64,000 nt of DNA, taken from the NCBI GenBank assembly GCA_018266845.1, contig JAFDZO010000012.1:124001-188000 (forward strand), in the 5' to 3' direction. Positions within the stretch are counted from its first letter, which is position 1. Every line of letters begins with the position of its first letter. The DNA is from Bacteroidota bacterium (GTDB lineage: Bacteria; Bacteroidota; Ignavibacteria; Tepidaquicellales; Tepidaquicellaceae). A program made the translations under genes and the position numbers. Below the pieces are notes generated by a model. That model made no database searches. It was not told the origin of the DNA and worked only from the letters and a program-made list of their open reading frames with translations. This document shows positions 37,301-45,411 of this stretch, piece by piece.

Positions 37301-37842
37301 TCAAAGGCAATATCCTTTATGTAATAAGTATATACATTTGAGCTGTAAGTAAATACTTGTGACCAATTGCTTCCCCCATCGGAGGTTTTATAAATCTCCA
37401 AATCATAAGTCTCATTATTTCTTCGGATAACCCAATACCCTATGCTTGCATTAAAAAATTTTATGGGCGATTTAAATGAGTTTCCGGGATTGAAGCCAAA
37501 ATTCGTTTGAAACCAATTTGCTCCTCCATTAGTAGTTTTATCAAGGTAATTGCCATGTGCTATGAAAAAAGTATTTTCATTTATGATTTGCATTGAAGCT
37601 TCTTCCGGATATTGTGAATTAAGAAGCGAAGAATACTGCCAATTTAGACCTTTGTTAGTTGTTTTTGCCAGTTTAGCTACGCCGTTTTGCTGAACTATTG
37701 CAAATCCAGTATTTGCATTAAGGAATTGAACACCGAAGCAACTTTGTCCGCTGCCAGAAGTTATTGACGAAGTGCCATATTGCTGAGCGAATGAAATGTG
37801 TGTCAGCATTAACAATAATATAACAAAATATTTTATTTTCAT
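34399..37842 (-). CDS. Large secreted Asp-box protein with T9SS sorting domain
   Basis: The 1147-residue protein has a signal peptide ending ISFAQQ. The N-terminal half carries Asp-box motifs in a Ycf48/plant photosystem II assembly factor-like pattern (TTNKGLNW, TTNGGANW, TSDGGSNW, TTNAGVNW, STNNGTTF). A middle region of about 450 residues is Asn- and Ser-rich and unassigned. A beta domain follows (FTMHTGDTLIIGTSAFHKKC), and residues about 1065-1147 are the T9SS domain (NYPNPFNPTT, FVETRKMILIK). It is probably a cell-surface protein of unknown ligand. It lies 12 bases downstream of a lipoprotein gene with a similar 'text-like' composition, so both may function together. Confidence 0.87.
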   Translation of the reverse strand: MKIKYFVILLLMLTHISFAQQYGTSSITSGSGQSCFGVQFLNANTGFAIVQQNGVAKLAKTTNKGLNWQYSSLLNSQYPEEASMQIINENTFFIAHGNYLDKTTNGGANWFQTNFGFNPGNSFKSPIKFFNASIGYWVIRRNNETYDLEIYKTSDGGSNWSQVFTYSSNVYTYYIKDIAFDPVDPNIVAFAGWAFNRTPNSSSYANYVMFITYDGMSNPGNVTKIEDGHASNSLSGFSSVQIVKNDNNQREFRMILNRVTSTVDNIYCAVLNSTLSEYFVAEHGSISNVYTGNGIKFTDFNNGYLLAQGKIYKTTNAGVNWSIDYSIYSYDNSFYQRLNVIGNIIYAANFNGTLAIRRLNSNLTTFRDNISISSSFGIQDIPGASGYNTYNTPVSSYLYGGNISMTTNYFINENQSNEAIFYKWSTGESITNPSAYLSSDGVFSTSYKTKNLSTDNTAISKSASTKSLKEAHGNIDRIQTSIGGIFFSRSTNNGTTFGHEEVVNTQNSTATNNINPYLAEVKTILSGGVDAGKNSAVVWERRDADSIFIMYSQRETIGGSGSWGVDLIDPVNNPYGNSFKLEVPGNLSFESKPKLSVIKSDISDNRFTVISYLKPDGNSYKLMARVHVPGISPVDRVISAGNISDFAIYSKPKTSGSGHDIYYAFLRDNHVFYKTASFYVYGAAFATDSTSQTNISSGDGAITFRYSPDISLRNGLPVITYQGKYAIARAYNIDGATGLNQATVVNMNFYPIVVKYATSSTSWSSFIMYNSDGVSSQQNPNIEGCTNANAYMVNFSKNNNQFKHFVKGDNLNGYYCEPSTFTGTDVKLVRNSYTSATGGAIRTTLNPSNSLYSLGESNISVTNSNIQSQDNAFGNIKGVVNMNSTDYVFNLGPIIIQSGQQEVQEIDMNAEPPALTSSAEFNEYMTSSPFTMHTGDTLIIGTSAFHKKCQGGEYYPMKYTVNLYDYSTNEVFQELFSDTLNLEDESIVEYYRGYVMNNLEVGGTFYIQIQVEDLSGKDAIYTLSGVYDGDEPSGDNMAAGKIYVDFKNSGNQNSHLNVKPSSYSLTQNYPNPFNPTTTIKYSIPKDGLVKIRVYDISGREVANLINEVKTAGNYEVKFNGSNLSSGMYFYRIESGEFVETRKMILIK

Positions 37843-37854
37843 TTTATTAAAATT

Positions 37855-38931
37855 TTATTTTTTAAGACCAATTGTGAATTTTGTTCTCTTATTAACCCCA
37901 TCATTATCAACAACGACATAATTATTTTCATTTATTAAATAAGTTCTTCCTTCGCTGACAGGATAAGTTTTAAATTCTTTACTCCATTTTTTTCCGTTCC
38001 AGTGGAATAGAAAATATTCTTCTCCGTTTGCTGCATCAGGCTGGAAACCCGCAGTCATAATGTTAGTTCGGGAATATCCGTCAAGTCCTCCTCCAAATAT
38101 AAATCCATTAGATTTTAGGAACGGAGTAAATCCCGAATTATTATATATCGATAGCTCGCCGTATTTTTTAGTAAAGAAATATCCGTTGATATAGCGGGTT
38201 TCAACATAATCAGTATTAGGAGCATAGATTGGAGTTCTAAATTCATTAACTTTTTCCCAGCTTATTCCGTTAAAATCATATACAAAATAGATACGCTCTA
38301 AGTCAGCCGGAGACGGACTATCATTTGTTAATAATACTAACCGGTACTTTTGCGCAGTGGAATCAAAGAATATTTTCTGAACTGAACAATTAGTATCGTT
38401 CGGAACAGGGAAATTATATCTTGTAAGATTATTTCCGGAAAATTTATACATTCTTATCTTAGTATCTACAATCCACATTTCATTTTCCGAGAATGCAAAA
38501 CCATAATACGGGTACAGATAATAATTATTCCCTACGGGAATATCCTGAAATTCACTTCCATTCCATTTAAGTATTCTGCATAATGATGAGTCAACATTTC
38601 TGGTAGAGCCTATGATATAAGATGTGGTTGAATTATAGCTTACCAGGTATGCACCCCGGAAATCAACATACTGTATCAAAGTCCCAACATTATTATTAAG
38701 ATGTGCAAGGTCGCCTACAGAATTTAGTGCATACACATCATCAGTATCTTTTGCCCAGACACCTTTGTAATACCCTTCTCCATCTATTACATAGGATTTC
38801 CATCTGAACCTGGCTGAGTCAAGCGAACTATTATCGGATGGAGTTACAGGATTATCTTCCCCGCAGGAAAAAAAGCTGATGCAGATTAATGATACAAACA
38901 CTAACGGCAATATGGATTTTATAAGTCGCAT
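37855..38931 (-). CDS. Predicted lipoprotein, propeller-like
   Basis: The 358-residue protein has a lipoprotein signal with lipobox SFFSC (Cys23) and an acidic/Pro linker (GEDNPVTPSDNSS). The rest shows repeated short strands with aromatic residues and glycine turns (WAKDTDDVYALNSVGDLAHL; ILKWNGSEFQDIPVG; FLFHWNGKKWSKEFKTYPV), consistent with a seven-bladed propeller. No catalytic motif is visible. It is the first gene of a probable two-gene operon with the large T9SS protein (12-base gap). The likely location is the outer membrane, facing either side. Confidence 0.72.
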   Translation of the reverse strand: MRLIKSILPLVFVSLICISFFSCGEDNPVTPSDNSSLDSARFRWKSYVIDGEGYYKGVWAKDTDDVYALNSVGDLAHLNNNVGTLIQYVDFRGAYLVSYNSTTSYIIGSTRNVDSSLCRILKWNGSEFQDIPVGNNYYLYPYYGFAFSENEMWIVDTKIRMYKFSGNNLTRYNFPVPNDTNCSVQKIFFDSTAQKYRLVLLTNDSPSPADLERIYFVYDFNGISWEKVNEFRTPIYAPNTDYVETRYINGYFFTKKYGELSIYNNSGFTPFLKSNGFIFGGGLDGYSRTNIMTAGFQPDAANGEEYFLFHWNGKKWSKEFKTYPVSEGRTYLINENNYVVVDNDGVNKRTKFTIGLKK

Positions 38932-39388
38932 ACAAGAATTAAATTATGGAATAAAGAAAATTTTATTTTAGTTTTTTGCGTGATAAGTTTTTATACTTTC
39001 CGTCATACTAAAATAGCTTTGAAATTTTGGATTGGATAGGAATATTTATTAAATCACTTTTCTTTTAAACAGGGAGGCCGCAATTCTCTCTTCAATTGAA
39101 AAAGATTTATAAATTCTTATCCAATTCCTTTTAAGGAGCATGTGCCATAATGGATTTTTTGAAGAGATTAGAAGGTTTTGAATTGCATATTTTGGGACGA
39201 ACAACTAAAAAATTGCAGTTGGAAGGGGAAAATAGGGCTGTAAAATCAACAGGCATGGCAGGATATTTAATTTTCCGTTTGCCACTCCTGGTTTACAGTT
39301 AATTATATCTTATAGAAATGTAGAAATATTAACTTAGGTAAAATATTTTTATTTTGGATTAATTAATATCCAAAAAAATTTACCAGTG
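38932..39388. other. Gene-free part of the 584-base gap 38932-39515
   Basis: I see no gene, RNA or long repeat here. The stretch is AT-rich with stop codons in all frames, and no ORF above 60 codons appears. The right-hand end of the gap holds one palindrome (39389-39411) and a terminator (39437-39469). Confidence 0.5.
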
Positions 39389-39411
39389 GTTGTTGGTCGG
39401 AGACCAACAAC
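39389..39411. repeat. GGA-apex palindrome, copy 5
   Basis: The arms GTTGTTGGTC/GACCAACAAC (10 bp, perfect) flank GGA. It has the same architecture as the palindromes at 18420, 22410, 22444, 40782 and 46341, but a wholly different stem. Confidence 0.8.
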
Positions 39412-39436
39412 GGCTACTTGGATTTACCTAAACAAA

Positions 39437-39469
39437 AAAAGGCATCAGCTTATTCAGCAGATGCCTTTT
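39437..39469 (-). terminator. Terminator for alanine dehydrogenase
   Basis: AAAAGGCATC/GATGCCTTTT (10 bp) encloses a 13-base loop. On the minus strand it is followed by TTTGTTTAGG, 46 bases past the ald stop. Confidence 0.8.
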
Positions 39470-39515
39470 GATATTTCAATTATTTTTCTGTTAACTATTA
39501 ACTAACAACCGGCAA

Positions 39516-40631
39516 CTATACAAGCGCTTCGTTTACATCGGTGTAGTCAAAGCCGAATGCATCGGATACGCCTTTGTATGTTATCTTTCCGTCAATCATA
39601 TTCAATCCTAATTTTATTTCTTCGTTCTCTGTGCATGCTTTATGGTAGCCTTTGTTTGCAATTTCAACTGCATAAGGAAGCGTTGCATTTGTAAGAGCAA
39701 GTGTGGAAGTGAACGGCACTGCTCCCGGCATATTTGCTACGCAGTAGTGAACTATTCCGTCAACAACGTAGGTCGGATTTTCGTGAGTTGTCGGCTTGCA
39801 GGTTTCGATACATCCGCCCTGGTCAACAGATACGTCAACAACTACAGCGCCCGGCTTCATTATCTTCAGCATATCACGTGTAACTAAGTGAGGAGCTTTT
39901 GCGCCGGCGATAAGTACTGCGCCGATAACGAGGTCAGCTTTTCTTACGCACTCGCGGATATTACCGACATTGCTCATCATTGTTGTGATGTTCTTCGGCA
40001 TTACGTCATCGAGGTATCTTAATCTTGAAAGATTGTTATCGAGAATGGTAACTCTTGCGCCGAATCCTGCAGCAATTTTTGCAGCGTTTGTTCCGACGAT
40101 ACCGCCGCCAAGGACTACAACATATCCGGGTTCAACTCCGGGTACGCCGCCGAGAAGGACTCCGCGTCCGCCCATTGTTCTTTCAAGATATTTTGCGCCT
40201 TCCTGTGATGCCATTCTTCCTGCAACTTCACTCATCGGAATGAGAAGAGGCAGAGAGTTATCTTCTTTCTGAACGGTTTCATAAGCAATAGCGATACACT
40301 TTGATTTCATCATTGCGACGGTAAGCTCGCGCGATGAAGCGAAGTGGAAATATGTAAATACTGTCTGACCTTTTCTAATTAAATTATATTCCGGTTTAAT
40401 CGGTTCTTTTACTTTCATAATCATATCAGCTGTATCATAAACCTGCTTAGGAGTATTGAGAATTGTAGCTCCTGCTTTTTTGTATTCTGCATCGGTAAAT
40501 CCGCTGCCCATACCTGCATTTTTTTCAATAAATACTTTATGACCGTTTTTCTTTAAGACTTCCGCTCCGGTAGGTGTAAGCGCAACTCTGTTCTCATTGG
40601 TCTTTATCTCTTTTGGAACTCCGATTTTCAT
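39516..40631 (-). CDS. ald: Alanine dehydrogenase
   Basis: Catalyses the NAD-dependent, reversible oxidative deamination of L-alanine to pyruvate and ammonia in the cytosol. At 371 residues it is full length. The N-terminus MKIGVPKEIKTNENRVALTP is the family signature and includes the substrate Arg and neighbouring Lys. The Rossmann motif GGGIVGTNAAKIAAGFGARVTILD binds NAD. DVSVDQGGCIETCKPTTHENPTY and the NMPGAVPFTST loop complete the active site. It is monocistronic, flanked by a 578-base palindrome-rich gap upstream and a terminator downstream. It links amino acid use to pyruvate, which ppdK can convert to PEP. Confidence 0.97.
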   Translation of the reverse strand: MKIGVPKEIKTNENRVALTPTGAEVLKKNGHKVFIEKNAGMGSGFTDAEYKKAGATILNTPKQVYDTADMIMKVKEPIKPEYNLIRKGQTVFTYFHFASSRELTVAMMKSKCIAIAYETVQKEDNSLPLLIPMSEVAGRMASQEGAKYLERTMGGRGVLLGGVPGVEPGYVVVLGGGIVGTNAAKIAAGFGARVTILDNNLSRLRYLDDVMPKNITTMMSNVGNIRECVRKADLVIGAVLIAGAKAPHLVTRDMLKIMKPGAVVVDVSVDQGGCIETCKPTTHENPTYVVDGIVHYCVANMPGAVPFTSTLALTNATLPYAVEIANKGYHKACTENEEIKLGLNMIDGKITYKGVSDAFGFDYTDVNEALV

Positions 40632-40781
40632 ATAAGTGTGAGTTTAAATTTAATTGTAGTCGTATAAAATACTTTAAATAGAGAAGTTATTCAATTCAGA
40701 AGGGGGGCTTTAATTATGCTCATCACACAACAAAAAATTTGTAACCCTATCCTATAGAGGCTGAGTGAAAGTCCACATTTC

Positions 40782-40885
40782 TCCTTGCGAAGCTCCTGCT
40801 TCACAAGGAATATAATTTATGAAGCTCTGCTTCGTTGCAAAACGGAGTTTTGCGGGCACTTTCCGTCCCAAACGGGGTTTTGGAC
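40782..40885. repeat. Cluster of four small palindromes in the 40632-41209 gap
   Basis: Four hairpins follow one another: TCCTTGCGAAGC-TCCT-GCTTCACAAGGA (40782-40809), GAAGC-TCT-GCTTC (40821-40833), GCAAAAC-GGA-GTTTTGC (40837-40853) and GTCCCAAAC-GGG-GTTTTGGAC (40865-40885). Each has a different stem but a TCC or GGA/GGG tip. The rest of the 578-base gap shows no gene. Confidence 0.8.
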
Positions 40886-41209
40886 GAAGAACCTACAATT
40901 AGTTTTTGACTTTTCACACAATTTCTTTAGGATGAGACTACTGCATTATTAGTAAGTCCCGATGGAATGTCTAATTTTGACAAAAAATAATTCATTCTAA
41001 AATTATTTTTTGTCGTGTGTTGAGTTAATTATGAATTATGAGCTATGAATTGGATGACAATTCTCCTTCTTACCGAAGATAGAAAATCCATTTTTTTTAT
41101 GGTTTATAGTGAGAAATTCTATTTTGCAGAAAAACTAACCCTGCTATTCATTGCTTTTGAAACTTAAAAATTTTATTTTCGTAAAGAACTTTAAAAAACA
41201 AAGTGCTTT

Positions 41210-41821
41210 ATGGAAACTACAAAAGTTCAATCCGAGCTTAGCTATATAAAATCCGTTATGGAACAATCCCGCCCGAACTTAATTATTGACGGCTGGCATT
41301 TTATTATGTGGGGAATTCTGGTATTCTTCGGGCTGGTCAATACTTACTTTGCTATCCTTTCCGGCGCAGGAAGCCAGATATATTACGCATGGATAATAAT
41401 TGTTGCTGTCGGATGGATTTGTTCATTCCTTATTTCGTGGTACAGAAGAAAAAAGGGAATAGGAAAATCAGCGCGGGCAGTCAATGAAAGGCATATAGCA
41501 AGTATTTCAATGGCGTGCGGAGTTGCGATGTGCATACTCGGCTTTGTTGCCCCTTTAAGCGGAACGTTCTCATCTTTTGCAATCTGCCCTTCAATGGCGG
41601 CTGTGCTGGGGGTAATGTATTTCTTGATTGGCAGTATTGTTGATAATAAAATGGTAAAATACCTCGGTTATGCTTGGTGGCTTGGTTCAGTCGGTTTGTT
41701 TGCAATGGTAATGGAAAAAAGTTTAAGAGTAGAATCCATTCTGGCTTATGCGGTTTTAATGATAGCGCTGCAAGTTATACCGGGATTTATACTGAACAAA
41801 AAATCTCAAAATCTAAAATAA
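41210..41821 (+). CDS. Membrane protein, paralogue A of a pair
   Basis: The 203-residue protein has an amphipathic N-terminal segment (SELSYIKSVMEQSRPNLIIDGWHFIMWG) leading into about six hydrophobic helices. The next gene encodes a protein of the same length and plan (SEILFIKRVIEESRKSALNNGKYYILWG), so they are tandem paralogues and may form a heterodimer. The conserved start (helix with S-E-hydrophobic-I-K then WG) is unlike known transporters that I recognise. The next genes are a winged-helix regulator and a pterin dehydratase on the same strand. Function is unknown. Confidence 0.75.
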   Translation: METTKVQSELSYIKSVMEQSRPNLIIDGWHFIMWGILVFFGLVNTYFAILSGAGSQIYYAWIIIVAVGWICSFLISWYRRKKGIGKSARAVNERHIASISMACGVAMCILGFVAPLSGTFSSFAICPSMAAVLGVMYFLIGSIVDNKMVKYLGYAWWLGSVGLFAMVMEKSLRVESILAYAVLMIALQVIPGFILNKKSQNLK

Positions 41822-41833
41822 ACATCATAAACA

Positions 41834-42433
41834 ATGAGTTCAAACATTGAATCTGAAATTTTATTCATTAAAAGGGTAATCGAAGAAAGCAGAAAGTCTG
41901 CCTTAAATAACGGTAAATATTATATTCTCTGGGGAGTCTTAATAAGTATTGCAAGTCTTGCAACTTACCTGATTGAGAAACTGGATTTTGATTTTAATCC
42001 AAACTACCTTTGGGGAGTATGTATATTAGCCGGGTGGTTTTTTTCGGGTTACTGGGGATATAAAGAAGGCAAAAATCCGAAGACGACAGGGCTTGCAAGC
42101 AAAGTAATTCCTGCGCTTTGGTCATCACTTGGCATAACAATGATGGTGATAGTGCTGGCTGGAATTATATCCGGCTCGATAAAGTATGTCTCAATCAGCC
42201 CGCTTATTGCTGCGGTAATAGGCGTAGGATATTTTACGTCGGGTACGATTTATTCCGATACCATGTTAAAGGTGCTGGCATTTTGCTGGTGGGGAGCATC
42301 CGTTGTAATGTTCAATCTGAGCGGCATAGAAGTTCTGCTTGCAAACGGAATATTTATAATTGTATTTCAGGTTATTCCCGGATTTATATTGCTTTCAAAG
42401 TGGAAAAAAGATTTTACAGTTTCTAATGCTTAA
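41834..42433 (+). CDS. Membrane protein, paralogue B of a pair
   Basis: The 199-residue protein starts 12 bases after paralogue A and resembles it throughout. It shares the N-terminal SEI-x-FIK-x-VIEESR segment and WGVLISI, plus the C-terminal QVIPGFIL motif found in both. About six hydrophobic helices are predicted by eye. Between helices the loops are short and positively charged on the presumed cytoplasmic side. It lies 18 bases upstream of the winged-helix gene, which suggests that the regulator controls or senses something linked to this membrane pair. No enzymatic motif is visible. Confidence 0.75.
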   Translation: MSSNIESEILFIKRVIEESRKSALNNGKYYILWGVLISIASLATYLIEKLDFDFNPNYLWGVCILAGWFFSGYWGYKEGKNPKTTGLASKVIPALWSSLGITMMVIVLAGIISGSIKYVSISPLIAAVIGVGYFTSGTIYSDTMLKVLAFCWWGASVVMFNLSGIEVLLANGIFIIVFQVIPGFILLSKWKKDFTVSNA

Positions 42434-42451
42434 AATGATTTTACTTTATTA

Positions 42452-42778
42452 ATGGGCAATTTTGATTATACACAAATAGATGACTTAATCCACTCGCGGA
42501 TTCGGACTGCAATTATGGCAGTGCTGATTTCTGTAGAGGAGGCAGAGTTTACTTTTCTGAAAGAAAAAGTTAATGCTACTGACGGAAACCTGAGTGTGCA
42601 CTTGCGCAAGCTGGAAGATGCAGGATATATAACAGTAAAGAAAAACTTTATCGAAAGAAAACCTGTTTCACGTTATAAGATAACTTCAAAAGGGCATAAG
42701 GCATTTGAAGCCTATATAGAAAAACTGGAAGAATTGTTAAATAATAGTAAATCTCAAAAAAATGGAAAAACTGACTAA
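42452..42778 (+). CDS. Winged-helix transcriptional regulator (MarR/ArsR-like)
   Basis: The 108-residue protein is a stand-alone winged helix. Residues about 10-95 read IRTAIMAVLISVEEAEFTFLKEKVNATDGNLSVHLRKLEDAGYITVKKNF, the helix-turn-helix with recognition helix GNLSVHLRKLEDAGY and then the wing (RKPVSRYKITSKG). This matches the DUF/HTH_34 winged-helix group that often pairs with small membrane proteins. No effector-binding cysteines or metal ligands are seen. It overlaps the pterin dehydratase gene by 17 bases and is 18 bases after the membrane pair, so all four genes probably form one autoregulated operon. Confidence 0.88.
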   Translation: MGNFDYTQIDDLIHSRIRTAIMAVLISVEEAEFTFLKEKVNATDGNLSVHLRKLEDAGYITVKKNFIERKPVSRYKITSKGHKAFEAYIEKLEELLNNSKSQKNGKTD

Positions 42779-43046
42779 AACGGAGCTTTCCAAAGCATTA
42801 AGAAGCTTAAAGGGATGGAAACAAAAAGGGAATTCAATCGTAAAGACTTATAAAACCAAAGGATTCCCTCAAACGATGGGCTTGACAACTGCAATCGGCG
42901 CGCTGTCGCAGCAGCACGACCACCATCCCGATTACCTTACTTTGAAATATGCTTCCGTTGAGGTTTCTTTTTCTTCACATGATGTAAAAGGATTATCAAT
43001 GCGCGATATAAAAATTGCGCGCGATATAGATAAATTAAAATTTTAA
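42762..43046 (+). CDS. phhB: Pterin-4a-carbinolamine dehydratase
   Basis: The 94-residue cytosolic enzyme dehydrates 4a-hydroxytetrahydrobiopterin during pterin recycling. The catalytic signature is QQHDHHPDYLTLKYASVEV (about 48-66), containing the H-x-x-H-H-P-D set. The family's GWKQKGNSI near the N-terminus and LSMRDIKIARDID helix near the C-terminus are present. No phenylalanine hydroxylase gene is nearby, and in such bacteria the protein is often of uncertain role. The 17-base overlap with the regulator gene suggests coupled translation. Confidence 0.93.
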   Translation: MEKLTKTELSKALRSLKGWKQKGNSIVKTYKTKGFPQTMGLTTAIGALSQQHDHHPDYLTLKYASVEVSFSSHDVKGLSMRDIKIARDIDKLKF

Positions 43047-43059
43047 AATAACTTTAGTG

Positions 43060-43163
43060 TTCAACACGAAAACACAAAAGACACAAAATATCACCAAACA
43101 GAATTAAGCATTATATTAAAAATTTTTGTGTGATTTAGTGATTTTAGAGTTTTGGTGTTTGAA
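43060..43163. repeat. Imperfect ~104-bp inverted repeat
   Basis: TTCAACACGAAAACACAAAA at the left pairs with the complement of GAGTTTTGGTGTTTGAA at the right, with further CACAAAA/TTTTTGTGTG matches inside. The arms are CACA-rich like those at 28772 and 50787. It occupies most of the gap between phhB and the TonB receptor gene. Confidence 0.55.
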
Positions 43164-43181
43164 TAAAGAATAACAATAAAA

Positions 43182-45386
43182 ATGAAATACTTATTTACTC
43201 TCTTTCTTCTCTTATTTATTTCAGCGAATACTTTCGCTGCTGATTCTCTTGCTACAGTTCCGGTAAAAATTTCCGGTATTGTAAAAGGCGAAGAGAACAA
43301 ACCTGTTAACGGAGCAAACTTAGTTATCGAGGGAACTATAGACGGAGCAACTACCGATGAAAAAGGTATGTATGAATTTGAAACTGAAAAAACAGGAAAG
43401 CAAAAGCTGCTTGTTACTGCTGTTGATTATTCATCGTACTCAACAGAAATTGATATTCAGCAGGGACAGAATATTGTTCTGGATATTAAGCTCACTAAAA
43501 ACGTAACAACTACCGAGCAGATTCTTGTTACGGCAAGCTCATTTACTTCGGGGGAAAATTCAAAGGTTACGCTTACTCCTCTGGAAATTGTAAGAATACC
43601 CGGAGCTAATGCAGACCTTTACCGCGCGCTTACAACTTTTCCCGGTTCAAATCAGGTAGATGAAGGCAGCCGTATTACTGTCCGCGGCGGCGACCCTGAT
43701 GAAGTGATTACTATTTTAGACCAGGCAACCTTGTACAATCCTTTCATCTTTGATGATTCATATAATACATCTTCATTTTCTACCGTGAATCCATGGAGCT
43801 TAAAAGGAATAAATTTTACAAGCGGAGGATTTTCTGCTAAGTATGGAAACGCTCTCTCCGCAGTTCTTGATTTAAAATCATATGACATGCCCACAACTAC
43901 CGGAATGTTTGCAGTTATCGGAGTGGGTGTCGGCGGACTTTCGGGTGTATATAACAACAAAGGAAAATTCGGCGGAACTTTCTCGCTAACGCAAAGCTAC
44001 CTTAAGCCGTTTTTTGAATTGAACGGACAAACAGGCGACTACAGCAAAATCCCTGAAACACAAGGAGCAGGCGGAACTCTTGCGTATAAGTTCGGAACAA
44101 CGGGCAATATGAAGCTTTATTTTAATTACACAAACGATGCAATCGGAATAAGAAACACCAGTCCTTCTTATGACGGATATTTCAACTCCAACTCGGACAA
44201 CTATTTTGCTAACTACAAAATTTCTTTTGCGCCGGGCACAACATCGCTTTTGAGCGCGGGCGCATCTGTAAGTCTGTTCAACAGAAAATTAAACTATGGA
44301 ATTTTAGATACACGTTCAAAAGATTATTATGCAAAAGGCAGAGTAGATTTCACCCAGCCTGTAAGCAATTCAACAGATTTGAACGCGGGGGTTGAGTATG
44401 AATACCTTGAAAATCAGACGAAAGGCACTGTACCTCAAAATTCATACAACTTAAGATTGAATGCTCCTTCCTTAAAGATTGACACAAGTTCAAATTCAGG
44501 TAGAATAGGCGGATATATAGAAACACAGATGAGAATTTCTGAGAACTTCTTTATCATTCCGGGTATAAGAAGTGATTATCACACCCTTTCTAAAAAAATC
44601 AGTGTTGACCCAAGACTTTCAGTTGGTTATCAGCTTGCAAAGTATAATGTTGTGCGCGGGGCAATCGGTCTTTATCATCAGTATGCAACTCCGCAAAACT
44701 ATCTCAGCGCAAACAATAATGATTTAGTTGCAGAAGATGCTATGCACTACATTCTCGGGTATGAATATAATAAGGAAGGCGATATTGTTTTCAGAGTGGA
44801 AGGTTATTACAAAGATTACAGAAATCTTACTGCGTTTGACCCGAATGATTTTTATCTGAAATCAATAGGAAGCGGATATGCAAAGGGTGTAGATGTCTTT
44901 TTAAAGTATAAATATCAGAATAAATTTACAGGATGGCTATCCTATGCTTATGCAGATTCAAAAAGGAAACCTTACGACAGCGCGCAGGAGACATCTTCAG
45001 ATTATGATATTTCCCATAATATGAGCCTTACTGCGAGTTATAATCTTACGGATGCAATTAACGTAGGTTTTACCTATAGAATTTCAACAGGCAAGCCTTA
45101 CACTCCTGTAACAAGCGCGACCTATGACCCCGTGCAGGATGTATATGTTCCGGTATATGCGCTGAAAAACAGCGACAGGTTTCCGACATATACAAGACTG
45201 GATATGAGCTTCCAGTATTTGACATCTTTGTTTAACAAGTTCTGCGTAGTATTTGTAGCATTTAACAATGTATTGAACACAAAGAATCTTTATCAATACA
45301 GTTACAATTTCGATTACTCGAATAAAATAGAAATAAATTCTTTAAATAAAAGAATCGTTTACTTCGGAGTAGGCTTACAACTTTAA
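43182..45386 (+). CDS. TonB-dependent receptor with carboxypeptidase-regulatory-like domain
   Basis: The 734-residue outer-membrane protein has a signal peptide ending FAAD. Residues 27-110 are a carboxypeptidase D regulatory-like beta sandwich (VNGANLVIEGTIDGATTDEKG). The plug at 115-225 shows VRGGDPDEVITILDQATLYNP, and the barrel continues to the C-terminal YFGVGLQL. A canonical TonB box is not obvious. The receptor would import an unknown ligand with TonB energy. The following TPR-protein gene starts 25 bases downstream and is probably cotranscribed. No SusD-like gene is present, so this is not a complete Sus pair. Confidence 0.92.
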   Translation: MKYLFTLFLLLFISANTFAADSLATVPVKISGIVKGEENKPVNGANLVIEGTIDGATTDEKGMYEFETEKTGKQKLLVTAVDYSSYSTEIDIQQGQNIVLDIKLTKNVTTTEQILVTASSFTSGENSKVTLTPLEIVRIPGANADLYRALTTFPGSNQVDEGSRITVRGGDPDEVITILDQATLYNPFIFDDSYNTSSFSTVNPWSLKGINFTSGGFSAKYGNALSAVLDLKSYDMPTTTGMFAVIGVGVGGLSGVYNNKGKFGGTFSLTQSYLKPFFELNGQTGDYSKIPETQGAGGTLAYKFGTTGNMKLYFNYTNDAIGIRNTSPSYDGYFNSNSDNYFANYKISFAPGTTSLLSAGASVSLFNRKLNYGILDTRSKDYYAKGRVDFTQPVSNSTDLNAGVEYEYLENQTKGTVPQNSYNLRLNAPSLKIDTSSNSGRIGGYIETQMRISENFFIIPGIRSDYHTLSKKISVDPRLSVGYQLAKYNVVRGAIGLYHQYATPQNYLSANNNDLVAEDAMHYILGYEYNKEGDIVFRVEGYYKDYRNLTAFDPNDFYLKSIGSGYAKGVDVFLKYKYQNKFTGWLSYAYADSKRKPYDSAQETSSDYDISHNMSLTASYNLTDAINVGFTYRISTGKPYTPVTSATYDPVQDVYVPVYALKNSDRFPTYTRLDMSFQYLTSLFNKFCVVFVAFNNVLNTKNLYQYSYNFDYSNKIEINSLNKRIVYFGVGLQL

Positions 45387-45411
45387 AAATTAAATCATAA
45401 AAAAAATAACA

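Noticed and set aside
43060-43163. Insertion sequence or transposon remnant
   Set aside because: An inverted repeat is present, but there is no transposase sequence and no visible target-site duplication, so it is listed only as a repeat.
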